The translations under genes were made by a program, and so were the position numbers. From Streptomyces flaveus (GTDB lineage Bacteria; Actinomycetota; Actinomycetes; Streptomycetales; Streptomycetaceae), in NCBI RefSeq assembly GCF_014647675.1, contig NZ_BMPQ01000003.1, positions 1-64,000 of the forward strand: a DNA stretch of 64,000 bases. Reading direction: 5' to 3'. The notes under the pieces are model-generated. The model had not been told where the DNA came from, ran no database searches, and worked only from the letters and a program-made list of their open reading frames with translations. Every line of letters starts with the position of its first letter. Position 1 is the first letter of the stretch. Positions 1-12,300 of the stretch are shown here, one piece after another.

Positions 1-20
1 CTGGTGCCGAGGGCACAAGA

Positions 21-45
21 CCTCCTGGAGCGCTGCTCCAGGAGG
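21..45. other. Perfect 11-bp-stem hairpin near window start
   Basis: Two 11-base arms (21-31 and 35-45) are exact reverse complements around a 3-base loop. No T-run follows. It lies directly before a second hairpin that looks like the right end of an IS605-type element, so it may be structured RNA of that element rather than a terminator. Confidence 0.5.
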
Positions 46-57
46 CGGCCTGAGCCA

Positions 58-94
58 GGAATCCCCTCCCCCTTCAGGGAGGGGAGGATTCAAA
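58..94. mobile_element. Probable right end of an IS200/IS605 (TnpB) element
   Basis: The stretch reads GGAATCC, an 8-bp GC stem (63-70 with 77-84), a short loop with TTCA, then GAGGATTCAA. This arrangement is typical of the subterminal hairpin at the right end of IS200/IS605-family elements, which also forms the 3' part of the TnpB guide RNA. Any transposase gene would lie to the left, outside the window. The family assignment rests on recall of the pattern, not on a search. Confidence 0.45.
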
Positions 95-190
95 GCGGAC
101 CGTTGAGATACTCCGGCCGTGGATACGAGTGCGATGGCGGACGGGATACGGCCGGGCCGACCGGCGCCGGGGACCGAGTCGGGCTGTCCC

Positions 191-646
191 ATGGAATGGG
201 CCATGCGTCCCGCGGAGCCGACAGATGTCGAGGCGATCGCGGAGCTGCGGGCAACGGTGATGCGCCCGGACCTGGAGCGGTTGGGACGGTTCGACGAGCA
301 TCGGGTCCGGCAGCGGCTGCGGGATTCTTTCTCCGCGCAGCACACGTCGGTCATCGTGGCCGATGGCGCCTTCGCGGGCTGCGTCACTGTGCGCCCGGCC
401 GAGGACGGGCGGTGGCTGGAGCATTTCTATCTCGCTCCGGGCCTGCAGGGCCGGGGGCTCGGATCGGCTGTCCTGAGGACACTGCTGAAGCGGACCGATG
501 CCGACGGCGTGCTCGTCCGCCTGAACGTCCTGCAGGGCAGCGCTGCCCGGCGGCTGTACGAGCGCCACGGGTTCACCGCGGAGGTTCAGGACCCGATCGA
601 CGTCTACATGGTGCGACGGCCGGGTGCGGGCTCCCTCGGAACCTGA
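191..646 (+). CDS. GNAT-family N-acetyltransferase
   Basis: A 151-residue cytoplasmic acetyltransferase with a single GNAT fold. The acetyl-CoA pyrophosphate-binding loop is GLQGRGLGSAV (about 84-94). It is followed by the NVLQGSAARRLYERHGF segment that forms the family's usual beta5-alpha4 region. The substrate is unknown. The frame stays open to a GTG at 119. ATG 191 is chosen because the alignable fold begins with MRPAEPTD just after it, but no start has a good ribosome-binding site. It stands alone between the IS-like end and the convergent peptidoglycan-binding protein gene. Confidence 0.8.
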   Translation: MEWAMRPAEPTDVEAIAELRATVMRPDLERLGRFDEHRVRQRLRDSFSAQHTSVIVADGAFAGCVTVRPAEDGRWLEHFYLAPGLQGRGLGSAVLRTLLKRTDADGVLVRLNVLQGSAARRLYERHGFTAEVQDPIDVYMVRRPGAGSLGT

Positions 647-765
647 AGAGGGCAGCGGGTGTTCATGTCGAACTCGTTCTTCATCCGCGCCGCTGCCCAC
701 TGACGTCCCACCAGGAGAGCCCCGGCAAGGCCGGCACGTCCAAACCGTATTCGCTCACACCCTCG

Positions 766-5024
<4,259 letters not shown>

Positions 5025-5159
5025 TGTCGGTACGTACGGTCCGCCGTCCGCAAGCCAATTACCGGAGCCCTCGGCCCGCGGCAGAGTCGTTTGGGCGGCG
5101 TTCTGAGGGCAACTCGGTCAGGGAGCCGGCCCCAACGGGCCGTAACCGGAAGGTATTCC

Positions 5160-5840
5160 ATGTCCACAGGCGTGATCATCGTTCTGATCGTGGTCGCGGC
5201 GATCATCATCGGCGCGGCCGTCTGGCTTGCCATGTCCCGTGGAGCGGGCGGCGGCGGGCGTAACCTGCGGCGGCGCTTCGGGCCCGAGTACGACCGGACC
5301 GTAGCCCAGCACGACGGCGACGCCAAGGCCGCCGAACGCGACTTGGCGGATCGTGTGAAGCGGCACGGTTCGCTGCGCAGTCAGCCGCTGGAGCCCGCGG
5401 CGCGGGAGCGGTACGAGGCGCGCTGGGCCGCCGCCCAGGAGCGGTTCGTCGACTCGCCGCGGGAGGCCGTGGCCGAGGCGGACCGGCTGCTCGGCGAACT
5501 GGCCGGCGCCCGCGGTTTCCCCGACGGCGACCGCTACGACGAGCAGCTCGCCGCTCTCTCCGTGCACCACGCACCCCACGTCCACGGCTACCGGCGCATC
5601 CACCGGGCCGCACACGCGCCCCTCGCCGACGGCGACGAGAGCCGCACCGGTACGGAGGAACTCCGCGAAGCCATGATCGAGGCCCGCGCCCTCTTCGAGG
5701 ACCTGGTGACACCGGGCCGCGAGGACACGACGCGGCACCGTGGCGCGGCCGACGAGCCCGCCCCCGCCCGCTCCAACCGCCTCGGCGAACGCCTGCACAC
5801 GCCATGGGCGTTCAACAGGCGTCACGCAAAGGGGAGTTGA
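5160..5840 (+). CDS. Membrane-anchored conserved protein with a duplicated helical module
   Basis: A 226-residue protein. Residues 4-26 form one membrane span (GVIIVLIVVAAIIIGAAVWLAM) with a short N-terminus and no cleavage site. The rest is charged, largely helical and probably cytoplasmic. Two segments recur in the next gene: RFVDSPREAVAEADRLLGEL and GTEELREAMIEARALFEDLV. The start follows GGAAGG at 5149-5154. Five bases separate its stop from the next ATG, so the two are surely co-transcribed. I recognise no enzymatic motif; the function is unknown. Confidence 0.75.
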   Translation: MSTGVIIVLIVVAAIIIGAAVWLAMSRGAGGGGRNLRRRFGPEYDRTVAQHDGDAKAAERDLADRVKRHGSLRSQPLEPAARERYEARWAAAQERFVDSPREAVAEADRLLGELAGARGFPDGDRYDEQLAALSVHHAPHVHGYRRIHRAAHAPLADGDESRTGTEELREAMIEARALFEDLVTPGREDTTRHRGAADEPAPARSNRLGERLHTPWAFNRRHAKGS

Positions 5841-5845
5841 GACGT

Positions 5846-6241
5846 ATGACAGGCAACATGGCCGGTCTGCCGGCGAAGCAGCCGGAGCGTGAGAGCACGG
5901 TCGGTCCCGACACGACGATCGGCTCCGGCAAGACGGTCGACACCGGCAAGACGATCGGCGGCTCCGGCGGCCGACTGATGTCCCACGACGAGGCCGACAA
6001 GTGGACCCTGCGCTTGCAGCACGCGGTCTCCGGCTTCGTCGACGGCCCGCGGGAGTCCCTCGAAGAAGCGGACCAGGTACTGGAGGAGGTCACGGCCCGC
6101 TTCACGGACGCCGTCACCCAGCGCCGCCGCACCCTGCGCACGTCCTGGCAGACCACCGGCGACGAGAAGGCCGACACCGAGCAACTACGGCTCGCCCTGC
6201 GCGACTACCGGGAGCTCGCGGAACGCCTCCTGCGTATCTGA
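5846..6241 (+). CDS. Soluble paralogue of the upstream membrane-anchored protein
   Basis: A 131-residue protein without a membrane span. Its GFVDGPRESLEEADQVLEEV and DTEQLRLALRDYRELAERLL align with matching segments of the preceding gene, so it looks like a truncated tandem duplicate lacking the N-terminal anchor and the middle region. The first 45 residues carry a Gly/Thr repeat (GSGKTVDTGKTIGGSGG), likely disordered. The start follows GGGGAG. A perfect hairpin terminator ends the two-gene unit. The function is unknown; a soluble partner or competitor of the anchored copy is a reasonable guess. Confidence 0.75.
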   Translation: MTGNMAGLPAKQPERESTVGPDTTIGSGKTVDTGKTIGGSGGRLMSHDEADKWTLRLQHAVSGFVDGPRESLEEADQVLEEVTARFTDAVTQRRRTLRTSWQTTGDEKADTEQLRLALRDYRELAERLLRI

Positions 6242-6264
6242 ACTCCCGTACACAGCACAGCAAG

Positions 6265-6302
6265 CAACCCTCGTACGCAGCACAGTCTGCGTACGAGGGT
6301 TG
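6265..6302. terminator. Bidirectional hairpin terminator
   Basis: Two perfectly complementary 16-base arms (6265-6280 and 6287-6302) surround a 6-base loop, between the convergent paralogue pair and the DUF1992 gene. There is no long T-run, as is usual in this genus. Confidence 0.85.
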
Positions 6303-6308
6303 TGCGCG

Positions 6309-6722
6309 TCAGTCCTCGTGCCGCCCACGCCGCTCGCGCCAGTCCCGTACGATCTCCTCCACGTCGTACGGCTTCAGGCCCAGCGGCGGCCCCGGCGGCG
6401 GCTTGAACATCACGTCACGGATCTTCACGTTGATCGCCGTGATGATCTCCCGAACCACTCGCTCCGAAGGGGCGTCCAACGCCCGCGCGAGCTCGTCCTC
6501 CGCCTCCTTGCGCAACGCCAGCGTCGGCGGGAGCACGGACAGCCCCTCGCGGGCCATCTTCTGCTTGATCCACCACAGTTCGTCGTACGTGGTGTCGCTG
6601 GCGGCAGGCAGCGGCTTCCCCGCACCAGGGAGTTGATCGAACTCCCCACGCGCCTCCGCCTCGCGGATCTGCTTGTCGATCCAGGACTCGAAGCTGACAC
6701 CGGGAGGTTTTCGCTCGGTCAT
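6309..6722 (-). CDS. DUF1992 (DnaJ-homologue subfamily C28-like) protein
   Basis: A 137-residue cytoplasmic protein. The family hallmark is near the N-terminus: FESWIDKQIREAEARGEFDQ, then LPGAGKPLP, then DELWWIKQKMAREGLSVLPP. The C-terminal helices end in YDVEEIVRDWRERR. DUF1992 is the conserved region of eukaryotic DNAJC28; bacterial members lack a J-domain, as here, and their role is unknown. ATG 6722 is chosen because family similarity begins at once; upstream in-frame codons to 6782 add an unsupported leader. It is divergent from the FHA gene. Confidence 0.85.
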   Translation of the reverse strand: MTERKPPGVSFESWIDKQIREAEARGEFDQLPGAGKPLPAASDTTYDELWWIKQKMAREGLSVLPPTLALRKEAEDELARALDAPSERVVREIITAINVKIRDVMFKPPPGPPLGLKPYDVEEIVRDWRERRGRHED

Positions 6723-6847
6723 GTAGCCCAGTGTGCCGGACAGCATGTCACCCGGGCGATCTATCATTCGGCCGCGATACATCGTCGCCGGTGCGCCACC
6801 ATGCTCCGGCGCCGAACCATTGGATTGCGGGAACCGAAGGAGCGCAC

Positions 6848-7243
6848 GTGCTCGAGCTCACCATGGCCACGGTGTCGGAGGCGGACGCGGGCGCCACGGC
6901 AGGGATGCAGATGGCCGACTCGCCCAGCGAACCGGGGGCCGTGTTGCGGGTGGGGCGGGACCGGGGCTTCTGCCGCCTCGCGACGCCCGACGACTGGCTG
7001 TTCGTCTCGCGGGTGCACCTGGAGTTCCTGTGCGGGCCCGACGGGACGTGGCAGGTGACGTGGCTGCGGGGCTCGCACGCCGACCCCTCCTCCGAGGTGC
7101 GGCTCGTGCTGGTCGGCGGGACCCCGCAGCCCCTGCCGTACGGCGGGACGGCGAAGCTGCCCCGGAACGGTTCCGGTGAACTGGTCATCCAGGACCGCAC
7201 CGCCCCGCGCAGCGTGAACGTGGGCTTCTACCACGAGGCCTGA
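6848..7243 (+). CDS. Small FHA-like domain protein
   Basis: A 131-residue protein that is almost entirely one forkhead-associated-like beta-sandwich. LRVGRDRGFCRL (about 37-48) is followed by WLFVSRVHLEF, which has the S-R-x-H signature of phosphothreonine-binding FHA loops. A later loop reads LPRNGSGELVIQDRTAPRSVNVGF. It probably binds a Ser/Thr-kinase substrate; no partner is encoded nearby. GTG 6848 has AAGGA 8 bases upstream. An ATG at 6863 is the alternative start. The foldback repeat begins 13 bases after the stop. Confidence 0.7.
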   Translation: MLELTMATVSEADAGATAGMQMADSPSEPGAVLRVGRDRGFCRLATPDDWLFVSRVHLEFLCGPDGTWQVTWLRGSHADPSSEVRLVLVGGTPQPLPYGGTAKLPRNGSGELVIQDRTAPRSVNVGFYHEA

Positions 7244-7256
7244 GGCCGGGCGCGTA

Positions 7257-7456
7257 AGGGGTCCTTGCACTATGAGCGCCCGATCAGGTCGCGTGGTCTG
7301 GTGCCGTGCATCGCAAGGCGCCGGAGAGCCCTCGATGGGGGTCCCCCCGCTCGAGCGAAGCCGAGAGTGGGGGAGGAGCTACTAGGGCTTTTCGGCAACG
7401 CGGCGAGGTGCGGTGCCAGGCCGCGCGACCCGGGCGGGCATAGTGCAAGGACCCCT
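7257..7456. repeat. 200-bp foldback (MITE-like) element with 18-bp perfect terminal inverted repeats
   Basis: The ends 7257-7274 and 7439-7456 are exact 18-base reverse complements (AGGGGTCCTTGCACTATG). Complementarity continues inward, for example 7287-7306 against 7411-7430 at about 16 of 20 positions. The centre (about 7336-7376) holds a second hairpin of the GTCCCCCCGCTCGAGC type common in Streptomyces intergenic DNA. There is no open frame of note. It fills the gap between two convergent genes and may act as a two-way terminator. Direct repeats at the insertion point are not clear. Confidence 0.75.
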
Positions 7457-7495
7457 CAGGCCAGGCGGCGTAGGTCCGGGCGGCTGGCGGGCGGT

Positions 7496-8167
7496 TTACG
7501 GCAGTACGCGCGCCAGCGCAAACCCGTCGTACCCCTTCACTCCCACCGTCTGGATCGCCGTGGCGTCCAGCTTCGGGTGGGAGGCGAAGAGTTCGAGGGC
7601 CGCGCGGGTGCCTCGGATGTTCGGGTCGTCGCCGGTGGCGTCGGTGACGGCGCCGCCGCGTACGACATTGTCGAGGACGATCAGGCTGCCGGGACGGGTG
7701 AGTTTGACGGCCCACTCGACGTAGTGCGGGTTGTTCACCTTGTCCGCGTCGATGAAGACCAGGTCGAAGGGATCGGGGCGCTCGTCGGCCAGTTCCGCCA
7801 GCGAGTCCAGGGCGGGGCCCACCCGTACCTCGGTGATCTTGTCGAGGCCGGCCCGGGCGAGGTTGCGGCGGGCCACCTCCGCGTGCTTCTCGGCGTACTC
7901 GAGGCTGATCAGGCGCCCGTCAGCCGGGAGGGCGCGGCCCAGCCAGATGGTGCTGTAGCCGCCGAGGGTGCCGATCTCCAGGATGCGTCGGGCGCCCTGG
8001 ATCACGGCGAGCAGGTGCAGCAGCTTGCCGTGGGTCGGGGCGACGTTGATGTGCGGCAGCCCGGCGGCGTCGCTGTCGCGCAGCGCGGCGGACAGGGCGT
8101 CGTCGGGCGGAGCGAGGAGAGCGGTGAAGTAGTCGTCCACGTCGTTCCACAGTCGTGGCTCGGTCAT
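7496..8167 (-). CDS. Class I SAM-dependent O-methyltransferase (family 3)
   Basis: A 223-residue enzyme of the caffeoyl-CoA/catechol-type O-methyltransferase family. The SAM motif I is LEIGTLGGYST (63-73). LISLEYAEKHAEVA follows, with the acidic residue that binds ribose. The metal and catalytic motif is FDLVFIDADKVNNPHYVEW. LIVLDNVVRGG closes the metal site. Length and motifs are full. The methyl acceptor is unknown. A GAAAGG lies 8 bases before the ATG, and a 21-bp palindrome lies just upstream of that. The foldback element follows the stop. Confidence 0.88.
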   Translation of the reverse strand: MTEPRLWNDVDDYFTALLAPPDDALSAALRDSDAAGLPHINVAPTHGKLLHLLAVIQGARRILEIGTLGGYSTIWLGRALPADGRLISLEYAEKHAEVARRNLARAGLDKITEVRVGPALDSLAELADERPDPFDLVFIDADKVNNPHYVEWAVKLTRPGSLIVLDNVVRGGAVTDATGDDPNIRGTRAALELFASHPKLDATAIQTVGVKGYDGFALARVLP

Positions 8168-8187
8168 GCACCATGCCTTTCGTCTGC

Positions 8188-8208
8188 CTAGTTAGAGGAG
8201 CTAACTAG
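8188..8208. promoter_or_regulatory. Palindromic operator before the O-methyltransferase
   Basis: CTAGTTAG and CTAACTAG are perfect 8-base arms around a 5-base centre, 21-41 bases upstream of the methyltransferase ATG. The form resembles MarR- or PadR-type operators. No obvious partner regulator is adjacent. Confidence 0.55.
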
Positions 8209-8468
8209 TTCTCCGTCGAATATAGCCCGCCACCACCGGATCCGCCCGGCTGTGACGCAGGGTCGCGTAATCCGCCGGGACGCCACCGCAACCTCCGGTC
8301 GCGTCACACCCTCTTCCGGACAAAAGATGGAAGGACGTCAGGTAAAGCAGGGGTTGCCTGCGTCTCTCCGCGGGGGTAGTGCGAGCCTCATAGAGTTCGC
8401 GCAGTGAAAACGAACAGCTGACACCCACGGGACACGGGTGACCAACGGGGCGGGAGGGCCGACGGGGC
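8209..8468. other. Intergenic region between divergent O-methyltransferase and GT87-PAP2 genes
   Basis: It must contain both promoters. A short inverted repeat, CACCCACGGGACACGGGTG, lies around 8422-8440 ahead of the GT87-PAP2 gene. No open frame with plausible codon use was found. Confidence 0.4.
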
Positions 8469-10520
8469 GTGGCGAATGTGGAGCACGGCGGGCGACCAGG
8501 TGAGGCCTTCGCGGCGGGAACCGCGGGCACGGCGAAGGCACGGCTGGGCATGGTGCGCGCAGCCCTGTGGCTGGTAGCCGCCGTACTGGCGGTACGGCAG
8601 GTCGCCGTCGTCCTGAGCACGCCGAAGGGGGAACGCCTGACGGATCTGGAGACCTGGGTGGGCCCGGGCGGCGTGCTGCATGTGAACGGATCCTTGTACG
8701 ACTCGACGCGCTTCACGGGCACGCCGTTCGGCGGACTCGTCCTCAAACCGCTCACGCGCGCGGCCGAGGAGGCCCTCGGCTGGGGCTGGACCTTCGGCAC
8801 CCTGCTGCTGGTCGTCGCGCTCGGCCTGGTCGCGGCCCGTGCCCTGCCGCAGCCCGTGAGCAGACGCACGGCCCTGCTCGCCGCGCCCGTGGCGATCAGC
8901 CTGCTGATGCTGTCCCTGCCGGTGCGCAACACGCTGTATCTGGGCCAGACCAGCATCATCCCCGTGCTGTTGGTGCTGCTCGGCTGCTTCGCGGTCCGGG
9001 GGGAGCGGACCAGCGGGCTGCTGATCGGCGTCGCCGCGGCCCTCCAGCCGACCGTGCTGCTCTTCGCCCCGCTGCTGTGGTTCACCGGCCGCCGCCGGGC
9101 CGCGCTCTCCACCGGCGTCACCTTCGCCGCGACCACGGCGCTGGCCTGGGCGGCGATGCCGCACGACTCGTACACGTACTGGGTGAACCACCTGGCCGGA
9201 GTCGGCCTCGGCCGGCCCGCCGACGACCTCGCCAACCAGTCGCTGCACGGCGCGCTGCTGCGGTTCGGCCTGACCGGGCCCCTGGAGATCGCGCTCTTCC
9301 TGCTCCTCGGCGCGGCCGTCGCGGTCCTCGGCCTGCGCCGTGCCGTGCGCTACGCGCGCGACGGGCAGCTGCTGCTCGCCGTCGCGGTGACCGGCTGCGT
9401 GGCGATCGTGGTGTCGCCCACCACCTGGCAGCACCAGCTGCTGTGGGTGCTGCTCGCGCTGGTCGGCCGGGTCGGCAAGAAGGCCTCGGACCGGTACGTA
9501 TGGCCGGTCGCCGTCGTCCTGGTGATGACGCTCCCGGCGAAGATGATGCTGCCGAACATGCCGGTGCTCCATCCGCTGCGTGACAACGTCGTCCTGCTCG
9601 CCGCGCTCAGCGCCGCCTGCGTGGTTCCGTTCCTGTCCCGCACCTCGCCGCACTACCAGGTCCCGATCCCCACGCAGTACGCGCCACCGGTCGAGGCCCG
9701 CTGGAAATTCGTACCCCTGCTGCCGTTCCTGCGCCGGGTCCTCTCCCGCCCGAACCTGCTCCTCGAACTGCTGCTGATCCGCGTCGGCTACTCCGCGTAC
9801 CAGCAGGTCAGGCTGGAGGCGCACGGCGGCTCCAACGAGGCGGCCCGGGCCACCGCCGAGCAGCACGGCGAGCAGATCCTGGCGATCGAGAAGTTCCTGT
9901 TCCTGGACGTCGAGCACTGGGTCAACCACGCGGTGGTGAACGTCGACTGGCTGCGCGCCTTCTTCGACTTCTACTACACGTCGTTCCACTTCGTGGTGCC
10001 GCTCAGCGTCCTCGGCGTCCTCTACGTGCGCCGCCCCGCCGAGTACCGCTGGGCCCGCTCGGCGCTCGGTTTCGCCACGATCCTCGCGCTGCTCGGCTTC
10101 TGGCTCTACCCGCTGGCCCCGCCGCGCCTGATGCCGGGCCTCGGCTACATCGACACCGTGCACGGCGTGCAGGACTTCTCCCAGCCGGACTACGGGACGC
10201 TGACCGCGCTGACGAACCAGTACGCGGCGATGCCCTCGCTGCACTTCGGCTGGTCGCTGTGGTGCGGTCTGGTGATCGCGATCCTCGCGCCGAAGTGGTG
10301 GATGAAGGCACTCGGTCTCCTGCATCCGCTGTTCACGGTCTCGGCGATCGTGGCGACCGCCAACCACTGGGTGCTGGACGCGGCGGGCGGCGCGGCCGTC
10401 GTCGGCACCGGCTTCGCGCTGACCTACCTGCTCCAGGGGCCCCGGGGCAGCTCGCGCGGCAAGCCCGCCGAGGTCAGCATCGAGGAGCCGGACCAGGCGA
10501 AGGACCGTACCCCGAGCTGA
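8469..10520 (+). CDS. Bifunctional GT87 glycosyltransferase / PAP2-type phosphatase membrane protein
   Basis: A 683-residue polytopic membrane protein with two modules. Residues 30-390 resemble GT87 (DUF2029), the polyprenyl-phosphate-mannose-dependent alpha-mannosyltransferases, with many spans and an early extracytoplasmic loop. Residues 420-670 form a PAP2_3 module. Its motifs are AMPSLHFGWSLW (His592) and NHWVLDAAGG (His633, Asp637), the His/Asp pattern of AUR1-like inositol-phosphoryl transferases and lipid phosphatases. It may act on a lipid-linked glycan or glycerolipid at the outer membrane face. Start GTG 8469. Its last 47 bases overlap the convergent membrane-protein gene. Confidence 0.82.
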   Translation: MANVEHGGRPGEAFAAGTAGTAKARLGMVRAALWLVAAVLAVRQVAVVLSTPKGERLTDLETWVGPGGVLHVNGSLYDSTRFTGTPFGGLVLKPLTRAAEEALGWGWTFGTLLLVVALGLVAARALPQPVSRRTALLAAPVAISLLMLSLPVRNTLYLGQTSIIPVLLVLLGCFAVRGERTSGLLIGVAAALQPTVLLFAPLLWFTGRRRAALSTGVTFAATTALAWAAMPHDSYTYWVNHLAGVGLGRPADDLANQSLHGALLRFGLTGPLEIALFLLLGAAVAVLGLRRAVRYARDGQLLLAVAVTGCVAIVVSPTTWQHQLLWVLLALVGRVGKKASDRYVWPVAVVLVMTLPAKMMLPNMPVLHPLRDNVVLLAALSAACVVPFLSRTSPHYQVPIPTQYAPPVEARWKFVPLLPFLRRVLSRPNLLLELLLIRVGYSAYQQVRLEAHGGSNEAARATAEQHGEQILAIEKFLFLDVEHWVNHAVVNVDWLRAFFDFYYTSFHFVVPLSVLGVLYVRRPAEYRWARSALGFATILALLGFWLYPLAPPRLMPGLGYIDTVHGVQDFSQPDYGTLTALTNQYAAMPSLHFGWSLWCGLVIAILAPKWWMKALGLLHPLFTVSAIVATANHWVLDAAGGAAVVGTGFALTYLLQGPRGSSRGKPAEVSIEEPDQAKDRTPS

Positions 10521-12237
10521 TCCGGTACACGCCCGGTTCGGTCACCGTCAGCCGCGTGAACTCGCCCCGCTTCTTGAGGCAGCCGCCCTCGGCGTACAGC
10601 CACGGCGAGTAGGCGACGCGCACGGTGACCGAGCCTGGCTTCGGCATCCGTACGACGACCTCGGCGCTGGAGGCCCGTACGACGGAGCCGGGCGACGTCA
10701 CCAGGGGCACCGCGTCGCGCACCCGGTACACCTGCCAGTGCGCGTCCTGCCAGACCGGCTCCAGCCAGGCGGGCCGGCTCCTGACCAGGCGCGCCTCGTC
10801 CTCGGCGAAGCCGTCCGGCTTCCCGGCGGGCAGCACGACGAAGCCGACGGCCCAACGGTCCAGCCAGGCCCGGTACGTCGACTCCGAGAACGTTCCGTCG
10901 TAGAAGAGCCGCCCGCGCTCGATGTCCAGCTGCCGGTTCCAGCCGCGGGCGAGGTTCACATGCGGGGCGAGCGCGGTGGCCTCGCGGTGGTTGCGGGCCG
11001 GGACCACCTCGACCCGGGTGCGCTCGGCGCCGAGCCGGTCCAGGGCGCGGACGACACCGCGCGTGTCGGCGGCCCAGGCGGGCACCTTGGTGGAGATCCG
11101 CAGATCGTCGACGGTCTTCGTGCCCACCCAGGCTACGGAGAAGACCAGCGTCGCGGTGAGGGCGAGACGCCTGTATCTCGGCCCCTTCTGCCCCTTCTGC
11201 GCGAGCAGCGCGGCGAGCAGGGCGGTGGGCGCGAACAGCTCGGCCAGCCGCTCCACGTTCGTGCCGATCGGCGAGGGGATGAGATACGTCAGCACCGTCC
11301 CGGCCGCGTACACCAGAGCGCCCCACCGCAGCACCCACCAGCGGCGCGGAGCGAAGACCAGCAGTACGACACCGAACAGGACGGGCGGCCAGATCCGGGC
11401 AGCGGGCATCAACTGCTCGCCCTTGAACGGGAACAGCAACGTGGTCACCGCGACCACCACGAACGGCGGCACGATGAGAGCGGCGGCCCGCCCCCAGTCC
11501 CGTACGAGGACGTAACCGGCCCCCGCCACCACCAGGAACAGTCCGGCCACCGGGCTCGCCATGGTCGCAAGCGCCGCGTACGCCACCGCCAGCGGCAGCC
11601 GCCGCTCCCGCGTGAGCGGCACCAGGGCCGCGATCCCGAAGGCGACGCCGAGCGCGAAGGTCGTACGGCCGGACGCGACGTTGCACCACAGCGCGAGCGA
11701 CGCGAGGAGCGCGGGGCCGAGGGGACGGCGGATTCCCGTACGCACGAGCAGCACCGCGGCCAGCCAGGTCGCGAGCAGCCCGGCGACGACCGTGACCGTG
11801 CGCACACCGAAGGTGGCCATCAGGTACGGCGAGATCAGGCTGTAGTTGGCGGTGTGCATCCCGCCGTACCAGAAGAGGCTGTACGCCGAGTCTCCGTGCC
11901 GCGACACGAACTGGGCCCACGCCTGCTGCGCCGCGAGATCCCCGCCACCGGTGGCGAGAAACGCGAACCACAGCCCGTACAGCGGAACGGTCGGGAGCGT
12001 GGCGAGCAGCGGCACACGATGCCGCCGGCAGAACCCTTTGAACTCCCGGAACGGCTCCTTCCGCGTACCGGCAGCCGGTTCGACCGGACGGGCGGAGGAC
12101 AGCTCGGCGGCAGAGCCCACGGTCAGCGTTTCCGTTCGAAGTCGTCGAGGCTGTGTCTGTGCTGTGTCACGTGCGAAGACGTCGAGCGGCACGGAAACGT
12201 TCACTGGGTCACTGCGATACGGGCGCCGGGGACTCAC
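10474..12237 (-). CDS. Polytopic membrane protein, possibly GT-C-like
   Basis: About 587 residues. A 70-residue cytoplasmic leader precedes roughly 10-11 spans (about 75-400). A soluble C-terminal domain of about 180 residues contains LDIERGRLFYDGTFSESTYR and a beta-rich end (SVTVRVAYSPWLYAEGG). The multispan region plus extracytoplasmic C-domain resembles bacterial GT-C-like membrane proteins of unknown substrate. The first extracytoplasmic loop (YGGMHTANYSLISPYL) is the likely active site if it is an enzyme. It is convergent with and overlaps the GT87-PAP2 gene, suggesting related envelope-glycan work. The GTG start (12237 or 12204) lacks a clear ribosome-binding site. Confidence 0.65.
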   Translation of the reverse strand: MSPRRPYRSDPVNVSVPLDVFARDTAQTQPRRLRTETLTVGSAAELSSARPVEPAAGTRKEPFREFKGFCRRHRVPLLATLPTVPLYGLWFAFLATGGGDLAAQQAWAQFVSRHGDSAYSLFWYGGMHTANYSLISPYLMATFGVRTVTVVAGLLATWLAAVLLVRTGIRRPLGPALLASLALWCNVASGRTTFALGVAFGIAALVPLTRERRLPLAVAYAALATMASPVAGLFLVVAGAGYVLVRDWGRAAALIVPPFVVVAVTTLLFPFKGEQLMPAARIWPPVLFGVVLLVFAPRRWWVLRWGALVYAAGTVLTYLIPSPIGTNVERLAELFAPTALLAALLAQKGQKGPRYRRLALTATLVFSVAWVGTKTVDDLRISTKVPAWAADTRGVVRALDRLGAERTRVEVVPARNHREATALAPHVNLARGWNRQLDIERGRLFYDGTFSESTYRAWLDRWAVGFVVLPAGKPDGFAEDEARLVRSRPAWLEPVWQDAHWQVYRVRDAVPLVTSPGSVVRASSAEVVVRMPKPGSVTVRVAYSPWLYAEGGCLKKRGEFTRLTVTEPGVYRISSGYGPSPGPAPRC

Positions 12238-12300
12238 GAGCCGTGCAACGACTCATCCCAACCGTGGTCACCAGCCGGTACCCCGAATCACCGGTGAGGT

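Noticed and set aside
8388..10367. A 659-residue minus-strand frame opposite the GT87-PAP2 gene
   Set aside because: Gln/Arg/Glu/Asp-rich shadow of a GC-rich gene; the plus strand has full GT87 and PAP2 motifs.
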